Shown here: piece after piece, positions 1 through 6,650 of the stretch | Position numbering within the stretch: position 1 is the stretch's first letter | Layout: each line of letters starts with the position of its first letter | NCBI GenBank assembly: GCA_947306495.1 | Contig: CAMZGT010000007.1 | Coordinates: forward strand, 1 to 55,916 | Direction: 5' to 3' | DNA length: 55,916 nt | DNA from: an uncultured Acinetobacter sp. | GTDB lineage: Bacteria; Cyanobacteriota; Vampirovibrionia; Gastranaerophilales; Gastranaerophilaceae | Translations under genes and position numbers: made by a program | The notes under the pieces: model-generated | What the model was told of the DNA's origin: nothing | Seen by the model: the letters and a program-made list of their open reading frames with translations, nothing else | Databases searched by the model: none

Positions 1-141
1 TATCAGCTTTTTTTGCTCTTTTTTTGTTAATATGTTCGTCTATCAAATAACCGATACCAAAGGTATCCAACAAATCACAAGCATTTTTATTGAAAAATAT
101 TATTTTGCGGACACACATTCGTTTTGTCCACCCTACATAGC
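1..141 (-). pseudogene. 3' fragment of a small two-TM protein gene (partial copy)
   Basis: Read on the minus strand, this stretch encodes a tail nearly identical to the C-terminus of the 115-residue protein at 1311-1658; both share FGIGYLIDEHINKKRA. The open frame runs off the window edge, so its end is not visible. Upstream similarity fades after about 30 residues, and no ATG lies in frame before a stop at about 139-141. It is therefore probably a truncated duplicate left by recombination just downstream of the HExxH gene. The duplication is visible directly; that it is non-functional is an inference. Confidence 0.6.
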
Positions 142-146
142 TAAAT

Positions 147-1307
147 CTATTTTTGAGTTAATAAATCTTTTATTGAAAGTAATAAATTGTAAAACTTACT
201 ATGTTCTTCGTTTGCTTTATCAAATGCTCTGACCTCAAGAGGATCCTTTCTATAAATATTATAGTCACTTTTATCAAGATTATAAAGTCTTATTACTTTT
301 TTATGTCTTATTATATCATTTTCAAGATTACTATAATCTTTTAGTTTTTTTGAAAAAGGAAGTAAAACTCCGTCTTTCATGCACTTGTATCTTTCAACTG
401 CAACACGTTTTAAGCGAAAAGGTGCATATTTAAAACTATCTAAACCAAATGCTGCTAATAATTTTGTTTTTAGAAGAAACAAATTGAATTTTGATAAAAT
501 TTTACGCATTCCAATTTTATCTGCCACATGTTGATATTCGTGCGAAATAATTTCTAACAATTTTTCATTTGGTTTTATTTTGTTAAATAGAAAAACTTGA
601 TTAAAACCGGATTTGCCAAGACATTGGGGTAACCAATATAATCTTATTTCTTCTCTAGACTTTCCATTGTTTAAAAATTCGCAGGATTTTAAATTCGGCA
701 GAAGTGCAAGTTTCTTGATATGAGAATGAGAATTGATTTGTGCTTGTGCAATATGATTAATTCTTTTTGTAGAACCTTCTGAAATGATAAGAGGTAAGTA
801 TTCCAATCCTTCTTTGGGTAATTTACCTTTTATATTTTTATAATGTAGCTTTGGTTTCTTACCATCCCAATTTGTTTTATATGAAATTTCTTTGTCTTGG
901 ATTCCTTCAGACACAAATTTTATTTTATGCTCGTCAGCTTTGCCTCTCTCAACTTTTTCAATATAACTCATTTTACCCTGTTCCATTGGGAATGTTTCTT
1001 CTTTTGTGTATGATATATTGCCCGTTTTTGCATCTTTTACAAAAACTCTTTTTATATCAGCGTCCTTTCTTGTTTCGTATGCAGTTACTTTAACTTCTTT
1101 TAAAACATTTCCTTTGACAACATTCTCAACTTCTTTAACAATTTTCCCAACAGCATTTTTAAATTGATATAATTCTCTGGTAATTCCACTATTGTCAGCA
1201 ATTTTTTGATAATCATAAGAATGCGTGGATTTTGGGACAATATGCCCCTCTAATATTTTCAATGATTTATCAAGTATTATATTTTGTTGGTTTGCAATAA
1301 TTTTCAT
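147..1307 (-). CDS. Putative HExxH (gluzincin-like) metallopeptidase, 386 aa
   Basis: I do not recognise the family by overall sequence. Residues 256-260 read HEYQH within a hydrophobic-helix context (EIISHEYQHVAD), the classic zinc-binding HExxH pattern. Further on, DPLEVRAFDKA supplies an ExxA motif that could hold the third, glutamate ligand of a gluzincin. No signal peptide or clear membrane segment is visible. It is the last gene of a minus-strand operon that starts at 3676, only 3 bases beyond the stop of the previous gene. Peptidase activity is inferred from motifs only. Confidence 0.6.
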   Translation of the reverse strand: MKIIANQQNIILDKSLKILEGHIVPKSTHSYDYQKIADNSGITRELYQFKNAVGKIVKEVENVVKGNVLKEVKVTAYETRKDADIKRVFVKDAKTGNISYTKEETFPMEQGKMSYIEKVERGKADEHKIKFVSEGIQDKEISYKTNWDGKKPKLHYKNIKGKLPKEGLEYLPLIISEGSTKRINHIAQAQINSHSHIKKLALLPNLKSCEFLNNGKSREEIRLYWLPQCLGKSGFNQVFLFNKIKPNEKLLEIISHEYQHVADKIGMRKILSKFNLFLLKTKLLAAFGLDSFKYAPFRLKRVAVERYKCMKDGVLLPFSKKLKDYSNLENDIIRHKKVIRLYNLDKSDYNIYRKDPLEVRAFDKANEEHSKFYNLLLSIKDLLTQK

Positions 1308-1310
1308 GTT

Positions 1311-1658
1311 TTATTCTCCGTCAGCTTTTTCTGCTCTTTTTTTGTTAATATGTTCGTCTATCAAATAACCGATACCAAAGGTAGCCAATATATCACAAGC
1401 AAAATCAAATTTTCTTAAAATATTTTTTGTATTGTCTGAAAACTTGACTTCTTTACCAAATGCTTTTGCTATTTCACTAAATGACTCATCTGCCCAATAA
1501 AGACCGAAAGGTCTATTTTGTTTCAATTTTGGAGCAAGAACAAAACCAACACCAACGGCAGAAGCAAGACCTATGGTTTTGCAAATGTTTGATTTTTGAT
1601 ATTCGTTTCCGTTTTTGGTTCGACTTTGATAGCCGATGGGGTTTAAGTTGATTGACAT
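1311..1658 (-). CDS. Small protein with two hydrophobic segments, 115 aa
   Basis: The chosen ATG at 1658 is preceded by AGGA at suitable spacing; a longer start at 1694 would overlap the upstream gene. The sequence has two hydrophobic stretches, one near residues 25-42 and one near residues 85-105, so a small membrane protein is likely. A partial duplicate of its C-terminus lies at 1-141. It sits in the operon between a 115-residue motif protein and the HExxH gene. The family is not recognised. Confidence 0.6.
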   Translation of the reverse strand: MSINLNPIGYQSRTKNGNEYQKSNICKTIGLASAVGVGFVLAPKLKQNRPFGLYWADESFSEIAKAFGKEVKFSDNTKNILRKFDFACDILATFGIGYLIDEHINKKRAEKADGE

Positions 1659-1671
1659 TATTATTCCTAAC

Positions 1672-2019
1672 TTATGAGGACATTCCCTGTGCAATTGCGT
1701 TATATATCATAATTTTAGTTGCATCATCTTTTGAGATTTCGCCTTTTTTGTATTGGTTAACTGTATAAATTGTGCTTACAGCAGGGTTTGACATTATAGG
1801 CATTAACATAGTGTTTTTTACAACATTTCCCAAGTTTTCTTTTCTTTTTTCGGAATCGACTAACGTATCTGCTAAGTTATAAGCATTTGCGTACTCATTC
1901 GTTTTATTCAAAACATTTTGTCCGTTCTCAGTTAATCCGATGGAATTTTTTTGCTGCTGAGTTTGCGGTGGTATATTTTGTGTCGGATAGTTATTTTCTG
2001 CTCTGAATGATATTGTCAT
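1672..2019 (-). CDS. Small protein with N-terminal ISFR motif, 115 aa
   Basis: Begins MTISFRAENN, a short form of the N-terminal motif that recurs in many proteins of the accessory region. A strong AAGGAG ribosome binding site precedes the ATG. The body is polar and predicted helical, with a weak hydrophobic stretch around NTMLMPIMSNPAVSTIY. It lies between the 211-residue membrane protein and the 115-residue two-TM protein in the same operon. No known domain is recognised. Confidence 0.65.
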   Translation of the reverse strand: MTISFRAENNYPTQNIPPQTQQQKNSIGLTENGQNVLNKTNEYANAYNLADTLVDSEKRKENLGNVVKNTMLMPIMSNPAVSTIYTVNQYKKGEISKDDATKIMIYNAIAQGMSS

Positions 2020-2029
2020 TGTTTACTCC

Positions 2030-2665
2030 TTAATTTGATTCACCAAATGCCCAACGAAGTGCATAACCGCCTACTAATCCTAATAATGTTACAATTATAC
2101 CATTTTTTATTGCGTGAGCTGAATTAATATTTTTAGCAGCTTCTTTTATGCAATCAAATTGTGTTTTTGAGATTTTATTTGAATCAAAAACAAATTCTTT
2201 TTTACTTTTATTATAAGCCTTTTCAAACAAATCCGTAAAATATTTGTTATATCTTTCATCAGAAACTTCTATGCCAGCTTTGACGAATTTTTTAGCACGT
2301 TCAAGTTCCATTTTAGGTATATTTTCCGTTACAACCTTCTTATCCTGTTCACTCAAATTGCTATTGTTTTTAAGATAATATTTCAATACTTCATCTACAT
2401 TTTTTAAATTATCTATTTCTTTATGTTTATCTGCTAACCATTTTGTATCTTTAATAAAATCTTTATCTTTTGCTTCTGTCAAATATTCTTCCGTAGTTTT
2501 TATAAATTCATCACGCAACTTACCATCTGCATCCATATATGAATTGCCAAACTTATACCATAAACCACCAGTAGCAGCTCCTAATCCTAAAGAAGTTGCT
2601 GCGATAGCAGTATGAGAGATTTTGTTTTTATGATTTGTTTGATGAGTTGGTTGAATAGTTGTCAT
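2030..2665 (-). CDS. Membrane protein with terminal TM segments, 211 aa
   Basis: A strong AAGGAGG site precedes the start. A hydrophobic segment near residues 20-37 and another at the extreme C-terminus (about 188-206) flank a charged, helical central region of about 150 residues, a layout expected of a protein anchored at both ends. It follows the HExxH gene at 2678-3676 by 12 bases and belongs to the same operon. No family recognised. Confidence 0.65.
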   Translation of the reverse strand: MTTIQPTHQTNHKNKISHTAIAATSLGLGAATGGLWYKFGNSYMDADGKLRDEFIKTTEEYLTEAKDKDFIKDTKWLADKHKEIDNLKNVDEVLKYYLKNNSNLSEQDKKVVTENIPKMELERAKKFVKAGIEVSDERYNKYFTDLFEKAYNKSKKEFVFDSNKISKTQFDCIKEAAKNINSAHAIKNGIIVTLLGLVGGYALRWAFGESN

Positions 2666-2677
2666 AATACCTCCTTA

Positions 2678-3676
2678 TTATAAATTTTGCTGTATATATT
2701 TCAATAATTTGTCTGCATTATCACCACATTTGAATGCTTCTTTTTCACACAAAAGATTTCTGTATTCTTCGTATCCTTTCTTATCAATAGGTACTCCTGT
2801 TCTGTTTTTAATTAAAGAGTCAAGATACGCTATTCCTTTTTTATATTCCGGAGAATCTTTCTCATATTTTTGTAAATTTTTATATACAGGCTCCATTTCT
2901 TTTTTTATTCTCTTATATAATTCATCAAATGCATATTTTTCAGCTTGTTCTTTACTCATTCCACCTTTCATTAGTTCTTGCTTTGCATCTTGTAATGCTT
3001 TATTTGCACTTATACAACCATCCTCTGTAACAGCTTTTAAAAACTCTTCACTATCTGCTTTCCAAAGTTCTGCATATTGTTGCATATGCTTTAATTCGTG
3101 GAATAAAGTGTTAAAACCACTTTCATCGCCATGATTTTTCATATTTTGTGGAAATATAGTAATCTCACCATTTCTTGCAGCCATTCCACCTACTTGATAT
3201 TCAGTAAGGTTAATTGTCTGCTCCAATTTTAACGTCGTATTTACATTTTCTATTCCATAATCTTTTTTCAGCTGTTCAACTAATTTATTGTAATAAGTTT
3301 TAGAATCTTTTTCTTTATATAATTCGGTATATTTTTTTATTAAATTTTCAGCTTCTTCTTTTGAAAAATCTTTTTCAAAAATCTCTGACAAAGCCTTTTG
3401 AACATCCTCAAACGGAATTTTCTTTGTTTTCAAAGCAAAAAATGCAATTGTAGCTATTGTGCCAATACTACCAAGTCCTAACAACCATTTTAGACCTTTT
3501 GACATTCCTTTTTTATTTTCAGATTTTGTTGTAAATGTTTCTTTGTCAAAAGAATCTTTTACAGGTGTTTTTTCATAGTCCGATTTAATATTATTAGTAA
3601 TACTATTATTTTTTATTTTTACTTCAGTATTTTCTTTAAAGTTTATACTGCTTAAATTAATTGAATTTAAAGTCAT
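2678..3676 (-). CDS. Membrane-anchored putative HExxH metallopeptidase, 332 aa
   Basis: The N-terminus carries INFK at residues 11-14, the motif shared across the accessory region. A single transmembrane segment lies near residues 62-82. Residues 193-197 read HELKH (zinc-binding HExxH), and a downstream CEKEAFKCGD supplies an ExxA motif that could contribute the third zinc ligand. The domain order (short polar N-terminus, TM helix, helical region, peptidase-like domain) suggests a membrane-tethered peptidase. It is the first gene of the operon that runs to 147. The conserved upstream element at 3701-3735 lies 25 bases before its ATG. Confidence 0.65.
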   Translation of the reverse strand: MTLNSINLSSINFKENTEVKIKNNSITNNIKSDYEKTPVKDSFDKETFTTKSENKKGMSKGLKWLLGLGSIGTIATIAFFALKTKKIPFEDVQKALSEIFEKDFSKEEAENLIKKYTELYKEKDSKTYYNKLVEQLKKDYGIENVNTTLKLEQTINLTEYQVGGMAARNGEITIFPQNMKNHGDESGFNTLFHELKHMQQYAELWKADSEEFLKAVTEDGCISANKALQDAKQELMKGGMSKEQAEKYAFDELYKRIKKEMEPVYKNLQKYEKDSPEYKKGIAYLDSLIKNRTGVPIDKKGYEEYRNLLCEKEAFKCGDNADKLLKYIQQNL

Positions 3677-3700
3677 AATAGCGCCTATTTAATCTTCTAC

Positions 3701-3735
3701 TGTATATATAAAGTATTTCGAAGAAAAGAAATTGA
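3701..3735 (-). promoter_or_regulatory. Shared upstream element (copy C)
   Basis: Reads AAATACTTTATATATACA on the minus strand, preceded at fixed distance by a TCAATTT block. The same layout, with 23 bases from the first block to TTTATA, occurs before the genes starting at 5107 and 8813. It starts 25 bases upstream of the ATG at 3676. The TATATA part may act as a -10 region, but there is no good TTGACA-like -35 box. Confidence 0.55.
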
Positions 3736-3769
3736 CTTTTGGGAAAAATATTTTAAGATTTGTTACAAA

Positions 3770-4177
3770 TTATTTTTTAGAAATATGAGAATTGGCTACT
3801 CTTTTTATAAATTTTAAATATTCTTCAACGCTATCTTCAAAATGATAACAATATTGGGTTGAACCATTGTCTCTCGGTCTATCATATTCAAAAGTTAAAT
3901 CGGTATTAGTAATTTTTATACCATTAACTTTTGATGTAGCTGTCATAGTTTGTTTTGTTCGCCATTCTTTTCCTGTATTATTTCTACCGAGTTTTATAGT
4001 TATAGTATCTCTCGGTGTTCTAATGCCCCACGCTTTTCTTGCTCATTCTTCTTCTTTTTCTTTTAGCCATTGTCCTTCAAACCAATCCATAGCCGGTTTA
4101 TATGCTTTTGTTCTCTGTATTTTAAATTTTGCATTGAATGTTTGTGAATTGGTATTGTTTAGTGGTGTAATATTCAT
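3770..4177 (-). pseudogene. Small protein gene interrupted by an in-frame TGA, 135 codons
   Basis: From an ATG at 4177 with an AAAGGAG site, the frame runs 44 codons, meets TGA at 4043-4045, and continues open for another 90 codons to a TAA at 3770. The N-terminus has the regional motif (QTFN, residues 12-15). The part after the TGA has a coherent composition (RKAWGIRTPRDTITIKLG). TGA is a normal stop elsewhere here (smpB and the GT2 gene), so recoding is unlikely. A point mutation such as CGA to TGA, readthrough or a sequencing error remain possible. Family unknown. Confidence 0.6.
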
Positions 4178-4288
4178 ATTTGCTCCTTTATGATAAACAT
4201 ATATTTTCTGCGCTATTATTTATAAAATGTCTAAAAATAAAATTTGCTAATAAGTCTATAGGGTACAATTTTTTGCACCAAAATAATT

Positions 4289-4520
4289 CTCAATCTCTCT
4301 GTTCTTTCTTCTCAAACCGACTGTTATCAGACACTCAAACCGACTGTTCTTTTGCTATAGTTTAACAGGACATTTTATTTGAACGATTAATGTAATTTTT
4401 CTGATAGTTTGAGATTTTGGAAAAGTTTGAGATTTCCCTTATTTACCCCATAAACACTAAATCCTAGCGGTCGGAAGTTTTAAAAACAAAAAATCTCAAA
4501 CTTCCTCAAAGTATCATTTT
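4289..4520. repeat. Dispersed intergenic repeat, copy 1
   Basis: This copy fills much of the 531-base gene-free stretch 4178-4708. It holds two CTCAAACCGACTGTT heads (4311 and 4334), two direct repeats of AGTTTGAGATTT (4406 and 4424), the invariant core GCGGTCGGAAGTT (4467-4479), and AAATCTCAAACT (4491-4502). The last is the perfect reverse complement of the 4424-4435 repeat. The same order of parts occurs near 6.4 and 9.1 kb with different arm sequences. Function unknown. Confidence 0.7.
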
Positions 4521-4646
4521 CAGGCATCAAAATTCCAAAATTAGAAATTTAAAATGTCTAAATTTGTCCCCAAATACCGACAAAATCTGAATCATACAAA
4601 AAGACAAAAATAGGTATTTTGAAAATTTTTAAACAAAATATTAATA

Positions 4647-4675
4647 TCGTGTTCAATTATGATTATTGAACACGA
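4647..4675 (-). terminator. Probable terminator of the EF-hand gene
   Basis: An 11-bp perfect stem (TCGTGTTCAAT with its complement) around a 7-base loop lies 34 bases past the stop of the EF-hand gene at 4709. An AT-rich but not pure T tract follows on the minus strand. Confidence 0.5.
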
Positions 4676-4708
4676 CTTGTAAAATTTTATATGTTTTATG
4701 TTGTTTTG

Positions 4709-5107
4709 TTATAACTCATTTGTCCATGCAGCTTTAGCATCTTCAATTAAATCTGTGCCCCATTCAAGCGGTAATTTACGTACATCTACAACTTCTTTAC
4801 CATTTCTGAGTCGAGTTCTTGAGTGCATATCTAATTTCCCGTCTCCATTATCATCTATACGTTCCTCTATAACAGTAATTTGGTTTTGATTTGCTGATGT
4901 ATATGACATATAATTTTCAATTTTATATACTTCATTTTCTGTAATAAAACCATCTCCATTAAAATCTTTGTATGTGACATTCATTTTATTATTTGTTTTC
5001 ACAAAGATACTGCCTTCTTGTTTTTCCGTTTCTGTTAATTGATGCAAAACTCTATAAGCTGGTTGTTTCTCTGATTGTTGTAAATTTTGTGTTTTTTGAA
5101 TACCCAT
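4709..5107 (-). CDS. Small EF-hand (calcium-binding) protein, 132 aa
   Basis: Two EF-hand-type loops are visible: DFNGDGFITENE and DDNGDGKLDMHS. Both carry the D-x-[DN]-x-D-G spacing; the first also has the terminal Glu. The ATG at 5107 is chosen because AAGGAG lies just upstream and the longer frame to 5179 runs back over the upstream element. No signal peptide is visible, so a cytoplasmic location is the default. The N-terminus (MGIQKTQNLQQ) lacks the regional F motif. Its upstream element is the same as that of two HExxH genes, hinting at co-regulation. Confidence 0.75.
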   Translation of the reverse strand: MGIQKTQNLQQSEKQPAYRVLHQLTETEKQEGSIFVKTNNKMNVTYKDFNGDGFITENEVYKIENYMSYTSANQNQITVIEERIDDNGDGKLDMHSRTRLRNGKEVVDVRKLPLEWGTDLIEDAKAAWTNEL

Positions 5108-5151
5108 AATGTTTCTCCTTTTCTGCTCGTGTAATACTTTAATTGTTTTGA

Positions 5152-5186
5152 TACATATATAAAGTATTTTTCTCTTCAAAAATTGC
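5152..5186 (-). promoter_or_regulatory. Shared upstream element (copy B)
   Basis: Reads GCAATTTTTGAA, six bases, then AAATACTTTATATA on the minus strand. It is nearly identical to copy A at 8836-8874 and keeps exactly the same internal spacing. It lies 45 bases before the ATG at 5107. Confidence 0.6.
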
Positions 5187-5263
5187 CTAAAATTATGTCT
5201 TCAAAAGATAATATTTTATAAAATACCGTCGTAACGAGCCATTACAGGTTTACAAAACTTAAT

Positions 5264-5275
5264 ATATCATGATAT
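5264..5275. promoter_or_regulatory. Palindrome upstream of the XRE regulator
   Basis: ATATCATGATAT is a perfect 12-base palindrome 50 bases before the XRE gene, just downstream of a TTTACA box. It is a candidate autoregulatory operator; only the palindrome itself is directly visible. Confidence 0.4.
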
Positions 5276-5324
5276 TAAACGTCAGATTTTAATAATAAAC
5301 AGACGTGTAATAAAGGTAGTTGTC

Positions 5325-5657
5325 ATGAATATTAAAAACTTACTTGGAGAAAAAGTTAAACGATTAAGAAAAATGCGCGGATTCACTCAAGAACAGTTTG
5401 CTGAAATAATAGACATAACTCCTCGTAATTTATGTAGAATTGAATCAGGGGAAAATTTTGTAACGGCAGAAACACTTGATAAAATATTAGCTGCTTTAAA
5501 TATTCCTGCTGATATTTTGTTTACATATGAACATTTAAAAGACGATAAGGAATTACTTGCTGATATCTATACATATATAGATAAAATTAAGCCTAATCAC
5601 AAACAACTGGAAAAAACATATCGCATACTAAGACTTATGGCAGAAGATGAATTTTAA
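5325..5657 (+). CDS. XRE/Cro-C1 family transcriptional regulator, 110 aa
   Basis: Residues about 8-63 form a typical helix-turn-helix of the Cro/C1 type (VKRLRKMRGFTQEQFAEI, then NLCRIESGENFVTAETLDKI, and a C-terminal helix ending NIPADILF). A short charged C-terminal helix region follows, possibly for dimerisation. It is convergent with hicB; the two stops are 1 base apart. It may regulate the neighbouring accessory genes or itself through the palindrome at 5264, which is an inference from position. Confidence 0.85.
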   Translation: MNIKNLLGEKVKRLRKMRGFTQEQFAEIIDITPRNLCRIESGENFVTAETLDKILAALNIPADILFTYEHLKDDKELLADIYTYIDKIKPNHKQLEKTYRILRLMAEDEF

Positions 5658-5658
5658 C

Positions 5659-6021
5659 TTAGGCAGTTTCTCTTAAAAACAAATCTGTCGCTTCATCAAT
5701 AATTGAATTTATACTTTTTCCTGTAGATTTTGCTCTTTGTGCTAATTTATAATGTTTTTCGGAAGTTGTTCTATATGGAATTTGACCTTTGTAATCAGAA
5801 GGTTTTAAAGGTTCAGGAATATTATATCCTGCCTCTAAACAAGCAGAAATATAAGATTCCAATGCATCCTTTATCTGATGAGTTGCTTCTTCAATAGTTG
5901 CGCCATCTGCAACACAACCTTTCAATTCGGCTATTGTTGCAATATAACATTGGTCTTCAATAGACCATTCAAAACGATATGTCCAATTTAAGTTCATGTA
6001 GTAATCAATACTGCTTGTCAT
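5659..6021 (-). CDS. hicB: HicB-type antitoxin, 120 aa
   Basis: The N-terminal half has the HicB fold signature (YRFEWSIEDQCYIATIAE, LKGCVADGATIEEA, then the helix IKDALESYISACLEAG), a degenerate RNase-H-like domain. The C-terminal segment (SEKHYKLAQRAKSTGKSINSIIDEAT) looks like a ribbon-helix-helix DNA-binding region. HicB proteins neutralise the HicA mRNase and repress the operon. The ATG at 6021 follows an AAGGAGG site and overlaps the end of hicA by 17 bases, consistent with translational coupling. Confidence 0.88.
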   Translation of the reverse strand: MTSSIDYYMNLNWTYRFEWSIEDQCYIATIAELKGCVADGATIEEATHQIKDALESYISACLEAGYNIPEPLKPSDYKGQIPYRTTSEKHYKLAQRAKSTGKSINSIIDEATDLFLRETA

Positions 6022-6247
6022 ATTCAATAGCCTCCTTAATTAGTCGTACTAAATATTTTTTAAGTGGTTTTTGCGTTCTTACCAGAGTAATAATTTGATT
6101 TGGTGATTTTGTAAAAGTTATATGCGAACTGCCACCTTTTGGTGCTCTTGCAATATAACCAAGATACAAAAGAACTTTTTCTGCTTCTTGATATGTAATA
6201 TCTTTTTCATCAAGAATTTTGTGAATAAGTTTATCAAATTGACTCAT
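6005..6247 (-). CDS. hicA: HicA-type mRNA interferase toxin, 80 aa
   Basis: Full-length HicA: an N-terminal helix, AEKVLLYLGYIARAPKGGSSHITFTK with the conserved Gly-Ser-x-His catalytic region, and a C-terminal KYLVRLIKEA helix. It contains a double-stranded-RNA-binding-like fold and cleaves mRNA when HicB is depleted. The gene precedes hicB, the usual order. It has no Shine-Dalgarno sequence: a -10 box (TATCAT, 6254-6259) stands only 6 bases before the ATG, with TTGAAT 17 bases further up, so the mRNA is probably leaderless. Confidence 0.88.
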   Translation of the reverse strand: MSQFDKLIHKILDEKDITYQEAEKVLLYLGYIARAPKGGSSHITFTKSPNQIITLVRTQKPLKKYLVRLIKEAIEYDKQY

Positions 6248-6251
6248 ACTA

Positions 6252-6278
6252 ATATGATATCATATATTGATATCATAT
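6252..6278 (-). promoter_or_regulatory. hicAB promoter with inverted-repeat operator
   Basis: A perfect 11-bp inverted repeat (ATATGATATCA, 5-base spacer, TGATATCATAT) lies between and over the -35 (TTGAAT, 6277-6282) and -10 (TATCAT, 6254-6259) boxes. This is where a HicB repressor would be expected to bind. The repeat and boxes are visible; the binding is inferred from the known autoregulation of hicAB operons. Confidence 0.65.
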
Positions 6279-6289
6279 TCAAGTGCTAA

Positions 6290-6621
6290 AATTCATGGGT
6301 TCGGATTCCACCTTGTCCGATTATCAAACATAGTGTTCTTTCTTCTCAAACCGAGTGTTATTTTGCTGTAATTTTTCTGATTGTATTTTTTTGAGTAGTT
6401 TGATTATTTCAGTTAGTTTGATTTTTTTTGTGTGTTTTAGTATTTATAGGGGTTTGGGCGGTCGGAAGTTCTGCAAAAAAGAAAAATCAAACTGGACGAA
6501 ATGTGACTTTTTCTACTCTTTTTGTTCGCCATTATTTTACACCTCAAATCCAATAATAGCTTAATTTGGCATTTAGTTTGATTATTTCGGTTAGTTTGAT
6601 TATTTGGGAAAAGTCACATTT
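6290..6621. repeat. Dispersed intergenic repeat, copy 2, with tRNA-like head
   Basis: Occupies the 403-base gene-free stretch 6248-6650. It begins with a degenerate tRNA 3'-end-like segment (6295-6319), then CTCAAACCGAGTGTT (6344) and two direct AGTTTGATT repeats (6397 and 6415). The core GCGGTCGGAAGTT (6458-6470) and AAAAATCAAACT (6482-6493) follow; the latter is a perfect complement of 6415-6426. A further 13-bp perfect inverted repeat (6499-6511 with 6609-6621) encloses two TAGTTTGATTATTT repeats (6574 and 6592). Layout matches copies 1 and 3 although the arms differ. Confidence 0.7.
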
Positions 6622-6650
6622 GAAAAATTGTTATAATAATCAAATTTATA

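Noticed and set aside
2709-3134. 141-residue plus-strand frame opposite the 332-residue HExxH gene
   Set aside because: It is antisense to a well-supported gene, has no ribosome site and shows shadow-type composition rich in Ser, Phe and Leu.
3770-4177. Alternative genetic code with TGA as an amino acid
   Set aside because: smpB, the GT2 gene and others end naturally at TGA; no other good gene has an internal TGA.
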